Below are positions 1 to 10,759 of a DNA stretch of 64,000 nucleotides, one piece after another (the first letter of the stretch is position 1; every line of letters starts with the position of its first letter). The stretch covers positions 38,734-102,733 of the forward strand of contig NZ_LPZN01000065.1 of NCBI RefSeq assembly GCF_001646655.1, given 5' to 3'. The notes under the pieces are model-generated. The model saw only the letters and a list, made by a program, of their open reading frames with translations, made no database searches and was not told the origin of the DNA. The stretch is from Rhodococcus gordoniae (GTDB lineage Bacteria; Actinomycetota; Actinomycetes; Mycobacteriales; Mycobacteriaceae). The position numbers and the translations under genes are program-made.

Positions 1-1119
1 GCCGGTGTTCTCGACTGCGGCGACGAGCTCTCCGTCCAGCGACAGGGCGACCGACTGCAGGTCGTCGGACGCACCGAAGAAGCTGCGTACGGGGGTCACA
101 CCCGTCTCTGCGACGCTCACCAGCGCGCCGTCGAGCAGCGCGTGCAGACCCACCGTCACGCTCGACGCGGCGAGGGGGTTCATCGACGCCACGTCCGCGG
201 TGGTCCACCCGTTCGGGAAGCGTTCGTCGAGCGGCTGGCCGTCGGCGAGGAGCTGGTACGGGCCGCTGATGTCGGCATTGGCGAGGGTCCAGATCACCTG
301 TGCGGCGAGCAGTTCGCGATCCTGCCGCCCCATCGAGCCGACCCCCTGGAAGTCGATGCGGATGCCGCCGAGCCCGACGCCCACGTCGGTCGTGCGGCCG
401 TCGGCCTTCGTCACCGATCCGATGACGGTGACGTCCTCGAGCAGATTCTTGACCGCAGGTGCCAGGACCTGCTTCGGGCCCTCGACGAGCAACCCCATCA
501 GCTGGGAGGCCGTCTGCTCGGGTGTGCCCGTGATCCAGCGCGGATCCGGGACGACGGCGTTGCCCGTCGGGTCGAGGAAGTACAGCGAGCGCCGCTGATA
601 GGTGTTGAGGAAACGGGGGCGGTCCATGATGACGCCGGCCGGCAGCCGGTCGATGCGCCACTCCCCGTCGGTGCGGACGAGTGAGAACCGCGCCTCGAAC
701 TCCCCGTCGGCGGGGCGGTAGATGCCGCCCTCCTCGAGAAAGCCGACGGTACTCGCCCGCACCACATAGGTGGCGCTGTCGCCGTCGCGTTCCTCGACGA
801 GGACGTCGACCTTGTCGACGATCGTCGCGCTCGCGGCGTCGTCCCAGGTGTCGGACATCGTGGGCGTGAGGAACTGGCGGGCCGCGCGATGGCGGTTGGT
901 CGGATCGGTGCTGGCCTGCAGGAAGTCGCGCAGGAGCAGATCGGGTTCGCGACCCGGCACCGGTGCGGCGACCTCCGTGGTCGAGGGACCGCGTTCGAGG
1001 GTTCCGATGGCCTGCGGGGAGGACGAATCGGGCAGCGTGGCACATCCCGACAACACGAGTCCGGCCACCGTCAGGAGGACGACGAGCACGCCCGCTGCAC
1101 GCGGAGTCGAGCGGCTCAT
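1..1119 (-). CDS. lpqB: LpqB lipoprotein, MtrAB-associated (3' end outside window)
   Basis: Cell-envelope lipoprotein which in mycobacteria modulates the MtrAB two-component system. The frame is open from the ATG at 1119 to the window edge, giving 373 codons without a stop, so the C-terminus is missing. The N-terminus has a short basic stretch, a hydrophobic segment and the lipobox LSGC, with the lipidated Cys near residue 26. The ATG overlaps the mtrB stop as ATGA, so translation is probably coupled. Family and context (mtrA-mtrB-lpqB) agree; only the C-terminal beta-propeller part could not be inspected in full. Confidence 0.93.
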   Translation of the reverse strand, partial: MSRSTPRAAGVLVVLLTVAGLVLSGCATLPDSSSPQAIGTLERGPSTTEVAAPVPGREPDLLLRDFLQASTDPTNRHRAARQFLTPTMSDTWDDAASATIVDKVDVLVEERDGDSATYVVRASTVGFLEEGGIYRPADGEFEARFSLVRTDGEWRIDRLPAGVIMDRPRFLNTYQRRSLYFLDPTGNAVVPDPRWITGTPEQTASQLMGLLVEGPKQVLAPAVKNLLEDVTVIGSVTKADGRTTDVGVGLGGIRIDFQGVGSMGRQDRELLAAQVIWTLANADISGPYQLLADGQPLDERFPNGWTTADVASMNPLAASSVTVGLHALLDGALVSVAETGVTPVRSFFGASDDLQSVALSLDGELVAAVENTG

Positions 1120-2837
1120 GTACTGGCTCCTTCGGACGGCGTGCTCGCAGGGTCGGTCGGGGACTCTCCGGTCGACGGCTGCTCCGGGGTGTCGTCGTCC
1201 GGTGGGGGCTTGCCCTGCACGGCCTTCGCGGCGCCGGGCACGAGAGGGAGGGGGCTGCGACCCACTTTACGTCCGCGTTCGCGGGGCAGGGTCAGCCGGA
1301 AGCTGGCACCTCGTCCCGGTTCGCCCCATGCCTCGAGTTTGCCGTTGTGCAGGTTTGCGTCCTCGACGCTGATGGCGAGTCCGAGACCGGTGCCACCGGA
1401 ACGCCGGACCCGCGACGGATCCGAACGCCAGAACCGGTTGAAGACGAGCTTCTCCTCCCCCGGTCGCAGACCCACACCCTGATCGCGCACGACGAAGGCC
1501 GCGGCGGTGTCGTCGGCGCGCAGCCGCAGCAGGATCGGTTTGCCCTCACCGTGATCGATCGCGTTGGCGAGGAGGTTCCGCAGGATGCGTTCGACACGAC
1601 GCGGATCGACGTCGGCCTCGACGGGTTCGTCCGGCATGTCGACGATGAGTTCGGTCGCGGTCTCGCGGGCCAGGTGACGCACGGTCGAGACGGCGGCACG
1701 CGCACACATCCGCAGGTCGAGACGCTCGGAGGCGAGCTCGGCGACACCGGCGTCGTGCCGGCTGATCTCGAGCAGGTCGTTGAGCAGACTCTCGAAGCGG
1801 TCGAGTTCGGCGACGAGCAGTTCGGAGGACCGTTTGAGGACGGGGTCGAGGTCGTCGCTGCCGTCGTGGATGAGGTCGGCGGCCATGCGTACCGTCGTCA
1901 GCGGGGTGCGCAGTTCGTGGCTCACGTCGGAGGTGAACCGCTTCTGCAGGTTGCCGTACTCCTCGAGCTGGGTGATCTGGCGCGACAGGCTCTCGGCCAT
2001 CTCGTTGAACGACATCGCGAGCCGGGCCATGTCGTCCTCGCCGCGGACCGGCATGCGTTCCTTGAGCCGCCCGTCCGCGAAGCGCACGGCGATCCGGGAG
2101 GCCGACCGGATGGGCAGCACGACCTGCCGGGCGACGATCATGGAGATCGCCGCCAGCAGGACGAGCAGAACCACGGCACCGACGAGCAGGGTGCCGCGGA
2201 CGAGGGCGAGGGTGCGTTCCTCACCGCCGAGCGGGAAGACGAGATACAGCTCGAGCGTCGAGATGTCGGAATCGGTGGGACTGCCCATGATCAGGGCCGG
2301 CCCGGTGTAGCCCTCGGGATCGGCGACGGTCGCGAACTGGTAGGCGATCTGCCCGTTCTGGACGAAGGCGCGCAGGTTCTGCGGGATCTGGTCGGCGGGC
2401 CCGCTCGAGGTGGGGGCCCGCGGACCGTCACCGGGGACGATGAGGACGGGGTCGAAGGTTCCGGCGACGCCGGTGTCCTGTCCCCCGTCGCTGCCGCGGC
2501 TGGTGAGGATCGCCGCGGCACCGTCGAGACGGACCGCGAGCGAGCCCGAGTCGTCGGCGCCCGCGAGCTGTCCCTCGACCAGCGCGCGCGAGCGATCCAT
2601 CTCCTCGGTCGCGGCATCGATCTTCACTTCGAGCAGACGGTCGGTGATCTGGCTCGTGAGTACCACTCCGAGCACGAACATGACGATCAGCGACAGCGTG
2701 AGGGTCGAGGTCACGACCCGCAGCTGCAGCGATCGTCGCCAGGTGTGCGCGAGTCGGCTGCTCATCGACCGCGACCACCTCACCAGCGGCAGCGTCCTAC
2801 GCGTGATACGCCGCCGAAGCCGGTAGGTTCGGATCAC
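1116..2837 (-). CDS. mtrB: Sensor histidine kinase MtrB
   Basis: Membrane sensor kinase of the MtrAB system, which controls cell-wall metabolism and division in actinobacteria. 573 aa. Transmembrane segments lie near residues 41-63 and 213-235 and flank an extracytoplasmic sensor domain. A HAMP linker follows, then a dimerisation helix with SHELRTPL (phospho-acceptor His about 307) and a C-terminal HATPase with GTGLGLAIS. The GTG start overlaps the mtrA stop (GTGA), and the stop overlaps lpqB (ATGA), so the three genes form one coupled operon. The last 45 or so residues are a Pro/Ser/Thr-rich tail. Identification is secure. Confidence 0.97.
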   Translation of the reverse strand: MIRTYRLRRRITRRTLPLVRWSRSMSSRLAHTWRRSLQLRVVTSTLTLSLIVMFVLGVVLTSQITDRLLEVKIDAATEEMDRSRALVEGQLAGADDSGSLAVRLDGAAAILTSRGSDGGQDTGVAGTFDPVLIVPGDGPRAPTSSGPADQIPQNLRAFVQNGQIAYQFATVADPEGYTGPALIMGSPTDSDISTLELYLVFPLGGEERTLALVRGTLLVGAVVLLVLLAAISMIVARQVVLPIRSASRIAVRFADGRLKERMPVRGEDDMARLAMSFNEMAESLSRQITQLEEYGNLQKRFTSDVSHELRTPLTTVRMAADLIHDGSDDLDPVLKRSSELLVAELDRFESLLNDLLEISRHDAGVAELASERLDLRMCARAAVSTVRHLARETATELIVDMPDEPVEADVDPRRVERILRNLLANAIDHGEGKPILLRLRADDTAAAFVVRDQGVGLRPGEEKLVFNRFWRSDPSRVRRSGGTGLGLAISVEDANLHNGKLEAWGEPGRGASFRLTLPRERGRKVGRSPLPLVPGAAKAVQGKPPPDDDTPEQPSTGESPTDPASTPSEGAST

Positions 2838-3511
2838 GGCGGTCCGGCCTTGTAGCCGACCCCCCGCACCGTGAGCACCGCCTCGGGATTCTCGGGATCC
2901 TTCTCGACCTTCGCGCGCAAGCGCTGGACGTGGACGTTCACGAGCCGGGTGTCGGCGGCATGCCGGTAACCCCAGACCTGTTCGAGCAGGACCTCACGGG
3001 TGAACACCTGGCGCGGCTTGCGCGCGAGGGCCACGAGCAGGTCGAACTCGAGAGGCGTGAGCGAGATCGCCTCGTCGCCGCGGGTGACCTTGTGGGCGGG
3101 GACGTCGATGGTGATGTCACCGATCGTCAGGACCTCGGCCGGTTCCTGCTCGGTGCGGCGCAGACGGGCCCGCACGCGTGCGACGAGTTCCTTCGGCTTG
3201 AACGGCTTGACGATGTAGTCGTCGGCGCCGGATTCGAGGCCGAGGACGACGTCGACCGTGTCGGACTTGGCGGTGAGCATCACGATCGGCACACCCGAAT
3301 CCGCGCGGAGCACGCGGCAGACGTCGATGCCGTTCATGCCGGGGAGCATGAGATCGAGCAGGACGAGGTCGGGCCGGATCTCACGCACGGCACCGAGCGC
3401 CTGCGTGCCGTCCCCCACCACGAACGGTTCGAATCCCTCGCCGCGCAGCACGATCGTGAGCATCTCGGCCAGCGCGGTGTCGTCGTCGACTACCAGAATC
3501 CTCGGCTTCAT
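2834..3511 (-). CDS. mtrA: Response regulator MtrA
   Basis: OmpR-type DNA-binding response regulator, an essential cell-cycle and cell-wall regulator in mycobacteria. 225 aa. The receiver domain has the acidic pair DD at 9-10, phospho-acceptor Asp about 53 in [11 protein letters not shown], and the Lys in KPFKPKEL. The winged-helix domain ends in VRGVGYKAG. The ATG follows the tmk stop by 5 nt, so the transcript probably starts at or upstream of tmk. The partner kinase MtrB overlaps the 3' end. Confidence 0.97.
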   Translation of the reverse strand: MKPRILVVDDDTALAEMLTIVLRGEGFEPFVVGDGTQALGAVREIRPDLVLLDLMLPGMNGIDVCRVLRADSGVPIVMLTAKSDTVDVVLGLESGADDYIVKPFKPKELVARVRARLRRTEQEPAEVLTIGDITIDVPAHKVTRGDEAISLTPLEFDLLVALARKPRQVFTREVLLEQVWGYRHAADTRLVNVHVQRLRAKVEKDPENPEAVLTVRGVGYKAGPP

Positions 3512-3516
3512 AGCCT

Positions 3517-4182
3517 CTATCGTGTCACCCCTTCACCGTCGTGAAGCAGATTTGAGATGTGAACGGCGAGTTGTGGCGCGGAGGTCTGCGGGCCCGCGAC
3601 CTCCCACGGAGACATCCACTGCTGCTGCGCGAGCCCGTCGTACACCGCACCCGTGCGTTCCTGTAGACCGCCGTCACGCTCGTAGGCGTCGCGGTCGCGG
3701 TCCGTCTCGGTCGCAGCGCGGTGACGGGCGCGCTCCGCGGCCAGTTCGACGGGAACGCGGAGCAGCACCTGCAGATCGGGTACCGGAAGCCCGAATCGTT
3801 CGAACTCGAGCCGGCGGATCCACTCCACCGCCGGGCCGGTCGCGTCCTCGTTCCGGCGCGCCGCGGTGTACGCGGCGTTGGACGCGACGTACCGGTCGAG
3901 CAGCACGATGTCGTTGTCGGCGAGCAGTTTCCGCAGTTCGTCGGCCGCATCACGACGGTCGAGGGCCCACAGCAGGGCCATCGCCTCGACGCTCGAGGCG
4001 GTGTCGCCGTGGTGCCCGCGCAACGCCTCCGCGCCCAGATCGGCGTGGATCGACTTCCCGTAACGCGGGAAGGCCAGCGTCGCGACCTTCCGTCCGGCCT
4101 CGCGCCAGGTCTCGACGAGACCGGCGGACAACGTCCGTTTGCCGGCCCCGTCGAGACCTTCGACGACGATCAGATCACTCAT
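3517..4182 (-). CDS. tmk: Thymidylate kinase
   Basis: Phosphorylates dTMP to dTDP with ATP in the cytoplasm, for DNA precursor supply. 221 aa, normal for the family. The P-loop GLDGAGKRT is at residues 9-17; the Lys-Arg after the glycines is typical of actinobacterial enzymes. A DR(Y/H) motif (LLDRYVASNAAY) and a lid-like region rich in Arg (AERARHRAATETDRDRD) follow. It lies 31 nt downstream of ahcY and 5 nt upstream of mtrA on the same strand, the conserved ahcY-tmk-mtrAB arrangement. Confidence 0.95.
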   Translation of the reverse strand: MSDLIVVEGLDGAGKRTLSAGLVETWREAGRKVATLAFPRYGKSIHADLGAEALRGHHGDTASSVEAMALLWALDRRDAADELRKLLADNDIVLLDRYVASNAAYTAARRNEDATGPAVEWIRRLEFERFGLPVPDLQVLLRVPVELAAERARHRAATETDRDRDAYERDGGLQERTGAVYDGLAQQQWMSPWEVAGPQTSAPQLAVHISNLLHDGEGVTR

Positions 4183-4213
4183 GCGCTCCGCGTTTCCCGT
4201 CGAGTGCCCGGGA

Positions 4214-5683
<1,470 letters not shown>

Positions 5684-5796
5684 GTGCAGATGCCTCTTCC
5701 TGTCGGCAGACAATGGTGGTTCCAGGCTATACAACCTGAGCAAGGATCGACCGAGCAGATCGTCCACCGACGGTTCCGCCCCGGCCGACCGGCCGG

Positions 5797-6438
5797 TCAG
5801 CCGCGGACGGCGGCCCGTTCGACGAACGGCACGAGCAGATCGGCGAGGTCGGCGGCGACGTCGCGCCCCGAAGCCGGAGGCATGGAGACGAAACTCAGCG
5901 CCACCCGCACGACGGCCCGCGCCAGGATCCCGGCGTCGGATTCGGACGCCGCGATCCAGCTGTGATGGAAGGTCTCGGTGAGGCGGCCCGCGCCCCGCTC
6001 GAGGATGGGGGCGGCGTCGGTGGTGATCAACCGCAGCAGGTCGGGCTTGGCCTCACCGCTCAGCAGCGACTGCACGAGGGGGTCGGCGGCGGAGGCCTCG
6101 AAGAAGAACGCGAAGCCGTCGACGAGCGCGGCGCGCGCATCCCCGACGTGCGCGTACACCGAATCGGCCACGGCGTCGACGAACTCGTCGACCAGCCGCA
6201 GCGCGTAGCCCTGCGCCAGGCCCTGCCGGGAAGAGAATTCCTTGTAGAGGGTCTGCCGGCTGATGCCGGCGGTCCGGGCGACGTCGCTCATCGTGACGGC
6301 CGACCAGTCGCGTTCGAGCAGCAGCTCCCGCATGGCGTCGAGGATCGTCGAGCGCAACAGCACCCGACTGGCCTCGTGGAAGGGAACCCGCGCGTTCGGC
6401 ATGGGAGGAACGCTCTCACGCACGGATGTGCTCGTCAA
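5797..6438 (-). CDS. TetR-family regulator of the alkane cluster (AlkX/AlkU-like)
   Basis: TetR-type transcriptional regulator. The N-terminal helix-turn-helix reads [19 protein letters not shown], followed by an all-helical ligand domain. In Rhodococcus and relatives a TetR gene (alkX/alkU) is the last gene of alkB-rubA-rubB and acts on the alkB promoter; that role here is inferred from position, 48 nt after rubB. The start is uncertain: TTG at 6438 gives 213 aa, while ATG at 6402 gives 201 aa and begins just before the HTH. Neither has a strong ribosome site. Confidence 0.86.
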   Translation of the reverse strand: MTSTSVRESVPPMPNARVPFHEASRVLLRSTILDAMRELLLERDWSAVTMSDVARTAGISRQTLYKEFSSRQGLAQGYALRLVDEFVDAVADSVYAHVGDARAALVDGFAFFFEASAADPLVQSLLSGEAKPDLLRLITTDAAPILERGAGRLTETFHHSWIAASESDAGILARAVVRVALSFVSMPPASGRDVAADLADLLVPFVERAAVRG

Positions 6439-6486
6439 AGCAACGCGAACCGTGATCCACCGTGCTGTGATTCACCGCACAGGGGT

Positions 6487-6672
6487 TCACCGGCGGACGA
6501 TCTCCACCATCTCGAAGTCGGCCTTGGCAGCACCGCAGTCCGGGCAGGACCAGTCGTCGGGGATGTCCTCCCACCGGGTGCCGGGCTCGATGCCCTCGTC
6601 GGGCCATCCCTCGGCCTCGTCGTATTCGAAACCGCACACCAGACAACGGAACAAGCGGTAATCGGTACTCAC
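6487..6672 (-). CDS. rubB: Rubredoxin RubB (AlkG2-type)
   Basis: Small iron protein that passes electrons from a rubredoxin reductase to AlkB. 61 aa from the GTG at 6672, which overlaps the rubA stop as GTGA. The four iron-binding cysteines are in [10 protein letters not shown] and CPDCGAAK. The residue order after the second CxxCG lacks an extra Arg, matching the electron-transferring AlkG2 class as described for alkane clusters. A much longer upstream frame exists but is antisense-like sequence inside rubA. Confidence 0.94.
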   Translation of the reverse strand: MSTDYRLFRCLVCGFEYDEAEGWPDEGIEPGTRWEDIPDDWSCPDCGAAKADFEMVEIVRR

Positions 6673-6842
6673 GGGGTGTACTCCTCGAAATCGATCTTCT
6701 CCCGGACTCCGCAGTCGGGGCACGGCCAGTCGTCCGGCACCTCGGACCACGCGGTGCCGGGCGGGAAACCCTCCCGCGGGGCGCCGGCACTCTCGTCGTA
6801 GGTGAATTCGCAGACGGGACAACGGTAGGACGCCACGATCAC
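6669..6842 (-). CDS. rubA: Rubredoxin RubA (AlkG1-type)
   Basis: Second rubredoxin of the alkane hydroxylase cluster, 57 aa. GTG at 6842 overlaps the alkB stop (GTGA). Iron ligands are in [10 protein letters not shown] and CPDCGVREK. The second motif is followed by an Arg and is one residue longer than in rubB, the feature used to define AlkG1-type rubredoxins, which do not substitute for AlkG2 in electron transfer. Its own role is therefore uncertain. The first CxxC is followed by Glu rather than the usual Gly, a small oddity. Confidence 0.92.
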   Translation of the reverse strand: MIVASYRCPVCEFTYDESAGAPREGFPPGTAWSEVPDDWPCPDCGVREKIDFEEYTP

Positions 6843-8083
6843 TTCCCTTCCGCGGCAGCGTGATCCACTACTCCGTAGCGGGCGAGGATCTTCTCGCGGC
6901 GACGCGGCTCGATGTTCGCGCGGGTGATGTCGCCGTCGTAGTGGTCGAGCACACGATGATCCATGACCTTGCGCCACAACGGTGGGATGTAGGCGAGGGT
7001 GATCATCGTCGCGTAGCCGGCCGGCAACTGCGGCGAGACCTCCATGCTTCGCAGGGTCTGGTAGCGCCGGGTGGGATTGGCGTGATGGTCGCTGTGCCGC
7101 TGCAGGTGGTAGAGGAAGATGTTCGTCACCAGATGGTCGCTGTTCCAGCTGTGCGCGGGCGAGCAGCGTTCGTAACGCCCCTTACCGGTCTTCTGCCGGA
7201 GCAGGCCGTAGTGCTCGAGATAGTTCACGACCTCGAGCAGCGAGAAGCCGAAGATCGCCTGGATCACGAGATACGGCGCGATGGAGAGACCGAAGACGCC
7301 GAGGAGCACCGCGTACAGGGCGACGGAGATCGCCCACGCGCTGAGGACGTCGTTGTGCACGCTCCACACCGGCTTGCCGAGCCGTTCGAGGCGGGCCCGC
7401 TCGAGACGCCATGCCGAACGCAGACTGCCGACCACGCTGCGCGGCAGGAAACGCCAGAAGCTCTCCCCGAACCGCGCCGAGGCGGGATCCTCCGGAGTCG
7501 CGACGCGCACATGATGCCCGCGATTGTGCTCGATGTAGAAGTGGCCGTAGAAGGCGGGGGCGAGAGCCCACTTCGACAGGCGCCGTTCGAATTCGACCTT
7601 CTTGTGACCGAGCTCGTGCGCCGTGTTGATCCCGATGCCCGCGACCACGCCGACCGAGATGGCAAGACCGATCTTCGACACCACGCCGAGGCCGCCGTCG
7701 ATGCCGAGCCAGGACAGGTCGTCGGCCGACCACAGATAGCAGGCGAAGATCAGCGACGCGAACTGGAAGGGCAGATACAGGTAGGTGCAGTAGCGGTAGA
7801 AGCGGTCGTTCTCGAGTTGTTCGAACAACTCGTCGGGAGGGTTCTCCCCGTCGGGCCCGACGAACAGGTCGAGCAACGGTACGAGGACGTAGATCAGCAG
7901 TGGGCCGATCCACCACAGGACCGGGGTGACACTCTGCAGTCCGAGCTGGTTACCGCCCCACACCAGCGCGGTGGCGACGAACAGGGCCGTCGGAGGCACC
8001 AGCCCCAGAAGCCACAGATGGCGTTTGCGGTCGCGCCATGGGAGATCGGGCCGGGCCACCGAATCCGCCGATGCCGTACTCAT
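6839..8083 (-). CDS. alkB: Integral-membrane alkane 1-monooxygenase
   Basis: Non-haem di-iron monooxygenase that hydroxylates the terminal carbon of medium- and long-chain alkanes in the cytoplasmic membrane. 414 aa from ATG 8083, chosen for GGAGA about 8 nt upstream; frames extending to 8146 are possible. Histidine boxes are HELGHKK (156-162), EHNRGHH (185-191) and LQRHSDHHA (327-335), and the family signature [10 protein letters not shown] is at about 287-296. Several hydrophobic helices are evident. The first gene of alkB-rubA-rubB-tetR, all coupled or closely spaced. Confidence 0.97.
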   Translation of the reverse strand: MSTASADSVARPDLPWRDRKRHLWLLGLVPPTALFVATALVWGGNQLGLQSVTPVLWWIGPLLIYVLVPLLDLFVGPDGENPPDELFEQLENDRFYRYCTYLYLPFQFASLIFACYLWSADDLSWLGIDGGLGVVSKIGLAISVGVVAGIGINTAHELGHKKVEFERRLSKWALAPAFYGHFYIEHNRGHHVRVATPEDPASARFGESFWRFLPRSVVGSLRSAWRLERARLERLGKPVWSVHNDVLSAWAISVALYAVLLGVFGLSIAPYLVIQAIFGFSLLEVVNYLEHYGLLRQKTGKGRYERCSPAHSWNSDHLVTNIFLYHLQRHSDHHANPTRRYQTLRSMEVSPQLPAGYATMITLAYIPPLWRKVMDHRVLDHYDGDITRANIEPRRREKILARYGVVDHAAAEGK

Positions 8084-8158
8084 GTCGGGTCTCCTCATCA
8101 CCGTCGATAACGCAGAGCACGCCAACCCTTTGGTGACGCACACCACTCATAGCTTGAC

Positions 8159-8188
8159 TCTAGAACGGTATTCGTCCGACGTCTAGAC
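8159..8188. promoter_or_regulatory. Candidate operator dyad upstream of alkB
   Basis: Two copies of TCTAGA (8159-8164 and 8182-8187) lie 23 bp apart centre to centre, about 75-105 bp upstream of the alkB ATG. The second sits in the 8-bp palindrome GTCTAGAC. The arrangement resembles a two-half-site operator for a TetR regulator and is close to where an alkB promoter should lie. The link to the cluster's TetR protein is inference. Confidence 0.35.
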
Positions 8189-8233
8189 ATTTGACCGAAT
8201 TTGTAAATCTCGCGAGTGGTGGCGGGAAACGAC

Positions 8234-8261
8234 GAAGGCGAGCCCGTGCGGGCTCGCCTTC
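8234..8261 (-). terminator. Hairpin terminator after manA
   Basis: Perfect 13-bp inverted repeat (GAAGGCGAGCCCG and its complement) separated by 2 nt, 30 nt beyond the manA stop. No long T-run follows, as usual in actinobacteria. It also insulates the alkB promoter region from the mannose operon. Confidence 0.75.
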
Positions 8262-8291
8262 CGTTCGAATCGGTCCCGATCGGGACCCGGC

Positions 8292-9572
8292 TCAGGACTC
8301 GTCGACCACCGATGCCGACACCTCGCCGAGGCGGGCCCGGAAGACCTGCGTGTCCGCGGCACAACCGTGGACGGCCGGCCGCCGATCGCAGGCCGACAGC
8401 CACGCCGAGTCGCCGGGCTTCAGCGTCACCGACTCGCCCTCGCATTCGACCCGCACATCGCCCGCGGTGCACAACAGGATCTGGGGGCCGTCGGCACCGA
8501 CCTCGAGGGCGTCGCCGGCGCCGAGGTCGATGCGCGACAACGCGAACTCCGGCGCCGGAGTGCGGTAGCGGCGTTCGGCCGGGCCGAGCTGCCCCGGATC
8601 GGTCGCTGCCGAGATCTCCGGGACGGCTTCGAGGATCGGCACCGACGCCGCGCCGAAGTCGAGCACGCGCAGCAGTTCGGGCACGTCCACGTGCTTGGGA
8701 GTGAGACCGCCGCGCAACACGTTGTCGGAATTCGCCATGATCTCGACGCCCATGCCGTGCAGATAGGCATGCAGATTTCCCGCGTCGAGATAGAGTCCCT
8801 CCCCCGGCTGCAGAGTGATGCGGTTGAGCAGCAGGGACGCCAGCACCCCGGCATCGCCCGGGTAGAAATCCGCCAGCTGCAGAGCCGTACGCACCTCCGG
8901 AACGAAGTCGCGTTCACCGTCCCGGCCGGTGGCGAGATAGGTCACGCAGCCGTCGAGCACGCGCGGCAGCAGCGCCGCGAGAGCGGGCGGAGGCAACGTG
9001 ATCCAGGTGGTGAACAGCGCCCGCAGACCACTCGAATCGGGTTGTCCCGCGAGCAGTCCCACATAGGGGTCGAGCTCCGGGACCGCCAGCGCCTCGAACA
9101 GCTCCACCGTCCGCTTCGGATCGCGGAAACCGGCGAGCGCCTCGAATCGCGTCAGCGCCACCACGAGTTCGGGCTTGTGGTTCGCGTCCTTGTAGTTGCG
9201 AACGGGCGAGTCGATCGGGATTCCCAGCGCTTCCTCGCGAGCGAACCCCTCGGCCGCCTGGCGGGCACTGGGATGCGCCTGCAACGACAAGGGCTCCTCC
9301 GCTGCCAGGAGCTTGAGGAGGAAGGGCAGCCGGGGACCGAACGCCCCCACAGCGCGGTAGCCGAGATGTCGCTGAGGCTCGGCCGACAGCAGATCGAGCA
9401 GCGAGTGCTCGTCGCCGTCCGAATCCACCAGCCTGGCAGGATCTGCCGGATGCGCACCGAGCCACAACTCGGCCTCGGGGTGATGGGACGGCACAGTGCG
9501 GCCACGCAAGGTGGCGATCGCGGTTCGCGATCCCCACGCGTACGAGCGCACCGCACCTTCGAGTCGGTGCAC
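8292..9572 (-). CDS. manA: Mannose-6-phosphate isomerase, class I
   Basis: Zinc enzyme interconverting fructose-6-phosphate and mannose-6-phosphate, the entry to mannose metabolism. 426 aa. Type I features include PEAELWLGAHP, LQAHPSARQA (zinc ligands), YKDANHKPELVVALT, and NLHAYLHG with a further metal-binding His. The GTG start shares one base with the TAG stop of the upstream SIS-type gene (TAGTG), implying coupled translation. It ends the pmmA-tobH-manA operon, followed by a strong hairpin. The product feeds pmmA and manC in this window. Confidence 0.95.
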   Translation of the reverse strand: MHRLEGAVRSYAWGSRTAIATLRGRTVPSHHPEAELWLGAHPADPARLVDSDGDEHSLLDLLSAEPQRHLGYRAVGAFGPRLPFLLKLLAAEEPLSLQAHPSARQAAEGFAREEALGIPIDSPVRNYKDANHKPELVVALTRFEALAGFRDPKRTVELFEALAVPELDPYVGLLAGQPDSSGLRALFTTWITLPPPALAALLPRVLDGCVTYLATGRDGERDFVPEVRTALQLADFYPGDAGVLASLLLNRITLQPGEGLYLDAGNLHAYLHGMGVEIMANSDNVLRGGLTPKHVDVPELLRVLDFGAASVPILEAVPEISAATDPGQLGPAERRYRTPAPEFALSRIDLGAGDALEVGADGPQILLCTAGDVRVECEGESVTLKPGDSAWLSACDRRPAVHGCAADTQVFRARLGEVSASVVDES

Positions 9573-10657
9573 TATCTCCCCCCTGCCAATCCGAGATATG
9601 CAGCCGCCATCTCTGTGCGGACGGTCAACACTGCCACCTGTTCCAGCACGGTCGGCACCGTGCTCGACTCGAATTCTCCGACCACGGACATCACTTCCAC
9701 ATCCGGTAGTGCCGCCGTCCTCCGCTGCGCCGCCGACCGGTCGGGGTCCGTGCTGAGCACGAACACCCGCGCCGGTGCGATCGGCGCCGGTCCGTCCAGT
9801 TCCTCGTCGTGGAAGAACGGGTCGTAGTTCTCACCGCTCGCGGTGACGACGGCCATGAGCCGATCGCGCGCGACCAGAACGTCGCCGAGCGCCGCGGCAC
9901 CCGAGACCACCCCCGCCTCCTGCAGCAAGGATTCCGACGCGTGCCGGGCGAGCACCGTCGTCGCGGCGGAATCACCCGCGAACACCACTCGGCGCGATTG
10001 CATGCGCACCGCGAGCGACTTCGCAGGATTGTGGAAGACCTCGTTCTCCGGATGATTGCGCGCCGCTTCCTCGTCGGCCGTGTCGGCCACGTCGGCGAGC
10101 GGTGGCACACCGGCGATCCGCACGGCGCGCTGCAGCACACCGAGCACAGCGCAGAACACCGCGACGTGCCGGGCGAGCACGTACCGCGTCCGGACGCGGA
10201 TCCGGGGCGGCAACGACATCGCGCGGCCGGCCGCGACCGCCCGCACCGGACCCTCGTCCGGCGCGTCGACGACGACCTCCGCGCTGCGCCGCAGTCCGGC
10301 GTCGATGCTGCGGGCCAATTCCGGATCGCCGGCATCGTTTCCCGAGACCACCACGACGTCGAGCGCACCCACCCAGGGCGGGGTGGCCGGTGCGGCGACC
10401 AGCGGTACACCGGCCCGGTCCCCGAACAACGCGACGACCAGTTCGGCGGCCGATCGGGCGCGGGCATCGGTGCCGACGAAGACGACACTGCGAGGATGCA
10501 TGTCGGTGAGCCGACCGAGCACACCTTCGTCGACCGCCGCGGCGACCGCACGGATCTGGGCACCGCCGAGGGCCGCGCTCCTGAGGATGCCGTCGACATC
10601 GGCGGCGAGCAGACCGCCCGCATCGTCGAAGTCGAACAGCGGTGAGGGTGCCGTCAC
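9572..10657 (-). CDS. TobH-like SIS-domain protein (phosphosugar isomerase-like)
   Basis: 361 aa from GTG 10657, which has GGAAGG about 10 nt upstream. An N-terminal region (LLAADVDGILRSAALGGAQI) precedes two SIS-like alpha/beta halves. Recognisable segments are SVVFVGTDARARSAAELV, DVVVVSGNDAGDPELARS and a C-terminal VFVLSTDPDRSAAQRRTA. Orthologues sit between manA and pmmA across mycobacteria and are labelled TobH or bifunctional phosphoglucose/phosphomannose isomerase-like. The conserved position suggests a part in hexose-phosphate conversion, but no catalytic residues can be assigned from sequence alone. Confidence 0.8.
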   Translation of the reverse strand: MTAPSPLFDFDDAGGLLAADVDGILRSAALGGAQIRAVAAAVDEGVLGRLTDMHPRSVVFVGTDARARSAAELVVALFGDRAGVPLVAAPATPPWVGALDVVVVSGNDAGDPELARSIDAGLRRSAEVVVDAPDEGPVRAVAAGRAMSLPPRIRVRTRYVLARHVAVFCAVLGVLQRAVRIAGVPPLADVADTADEEAARNHPENEVFHNPAKSLAVRMQSRRVVFAGDSAATTVLARHASESLLQEAGVVSGAAALGDVLVARDRLMAVVTASGENYDPFFHDEELDGPAPIAPARVFVLSTDPDRSAAQRRTAALPDVEVMSVVGEFESSTVPTVLEQVAVLTVRTEMAAAYLGLAGGR

Positions 10658-10759
10658 GACCGCATCACCTTCCTTCCGCCGCCGCGACCTCGGCGAGCCA
10701 CCTGACCGAGCCCGGCACGCCATGCACCGGCACTTCGATTATTCCTGTTGTCCCTCCGT

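Noticed and set aside
963..2855. 630-codon open frame on the plus strand opposite mtrB
   Set aside because: Antisense shadow from high GC at third positions; the minus strand encodes a complete MtrB with all kinase motifs.
5684..5796. Possible SAH or SAM riboswitch before ahcY
   Set aside because: The 113-bp region has no recognisable pseudoknot or conserved aptamer core, only a short GACCGGCCGGTC palindrome at 5787-5798 that abuts the tetR stop.
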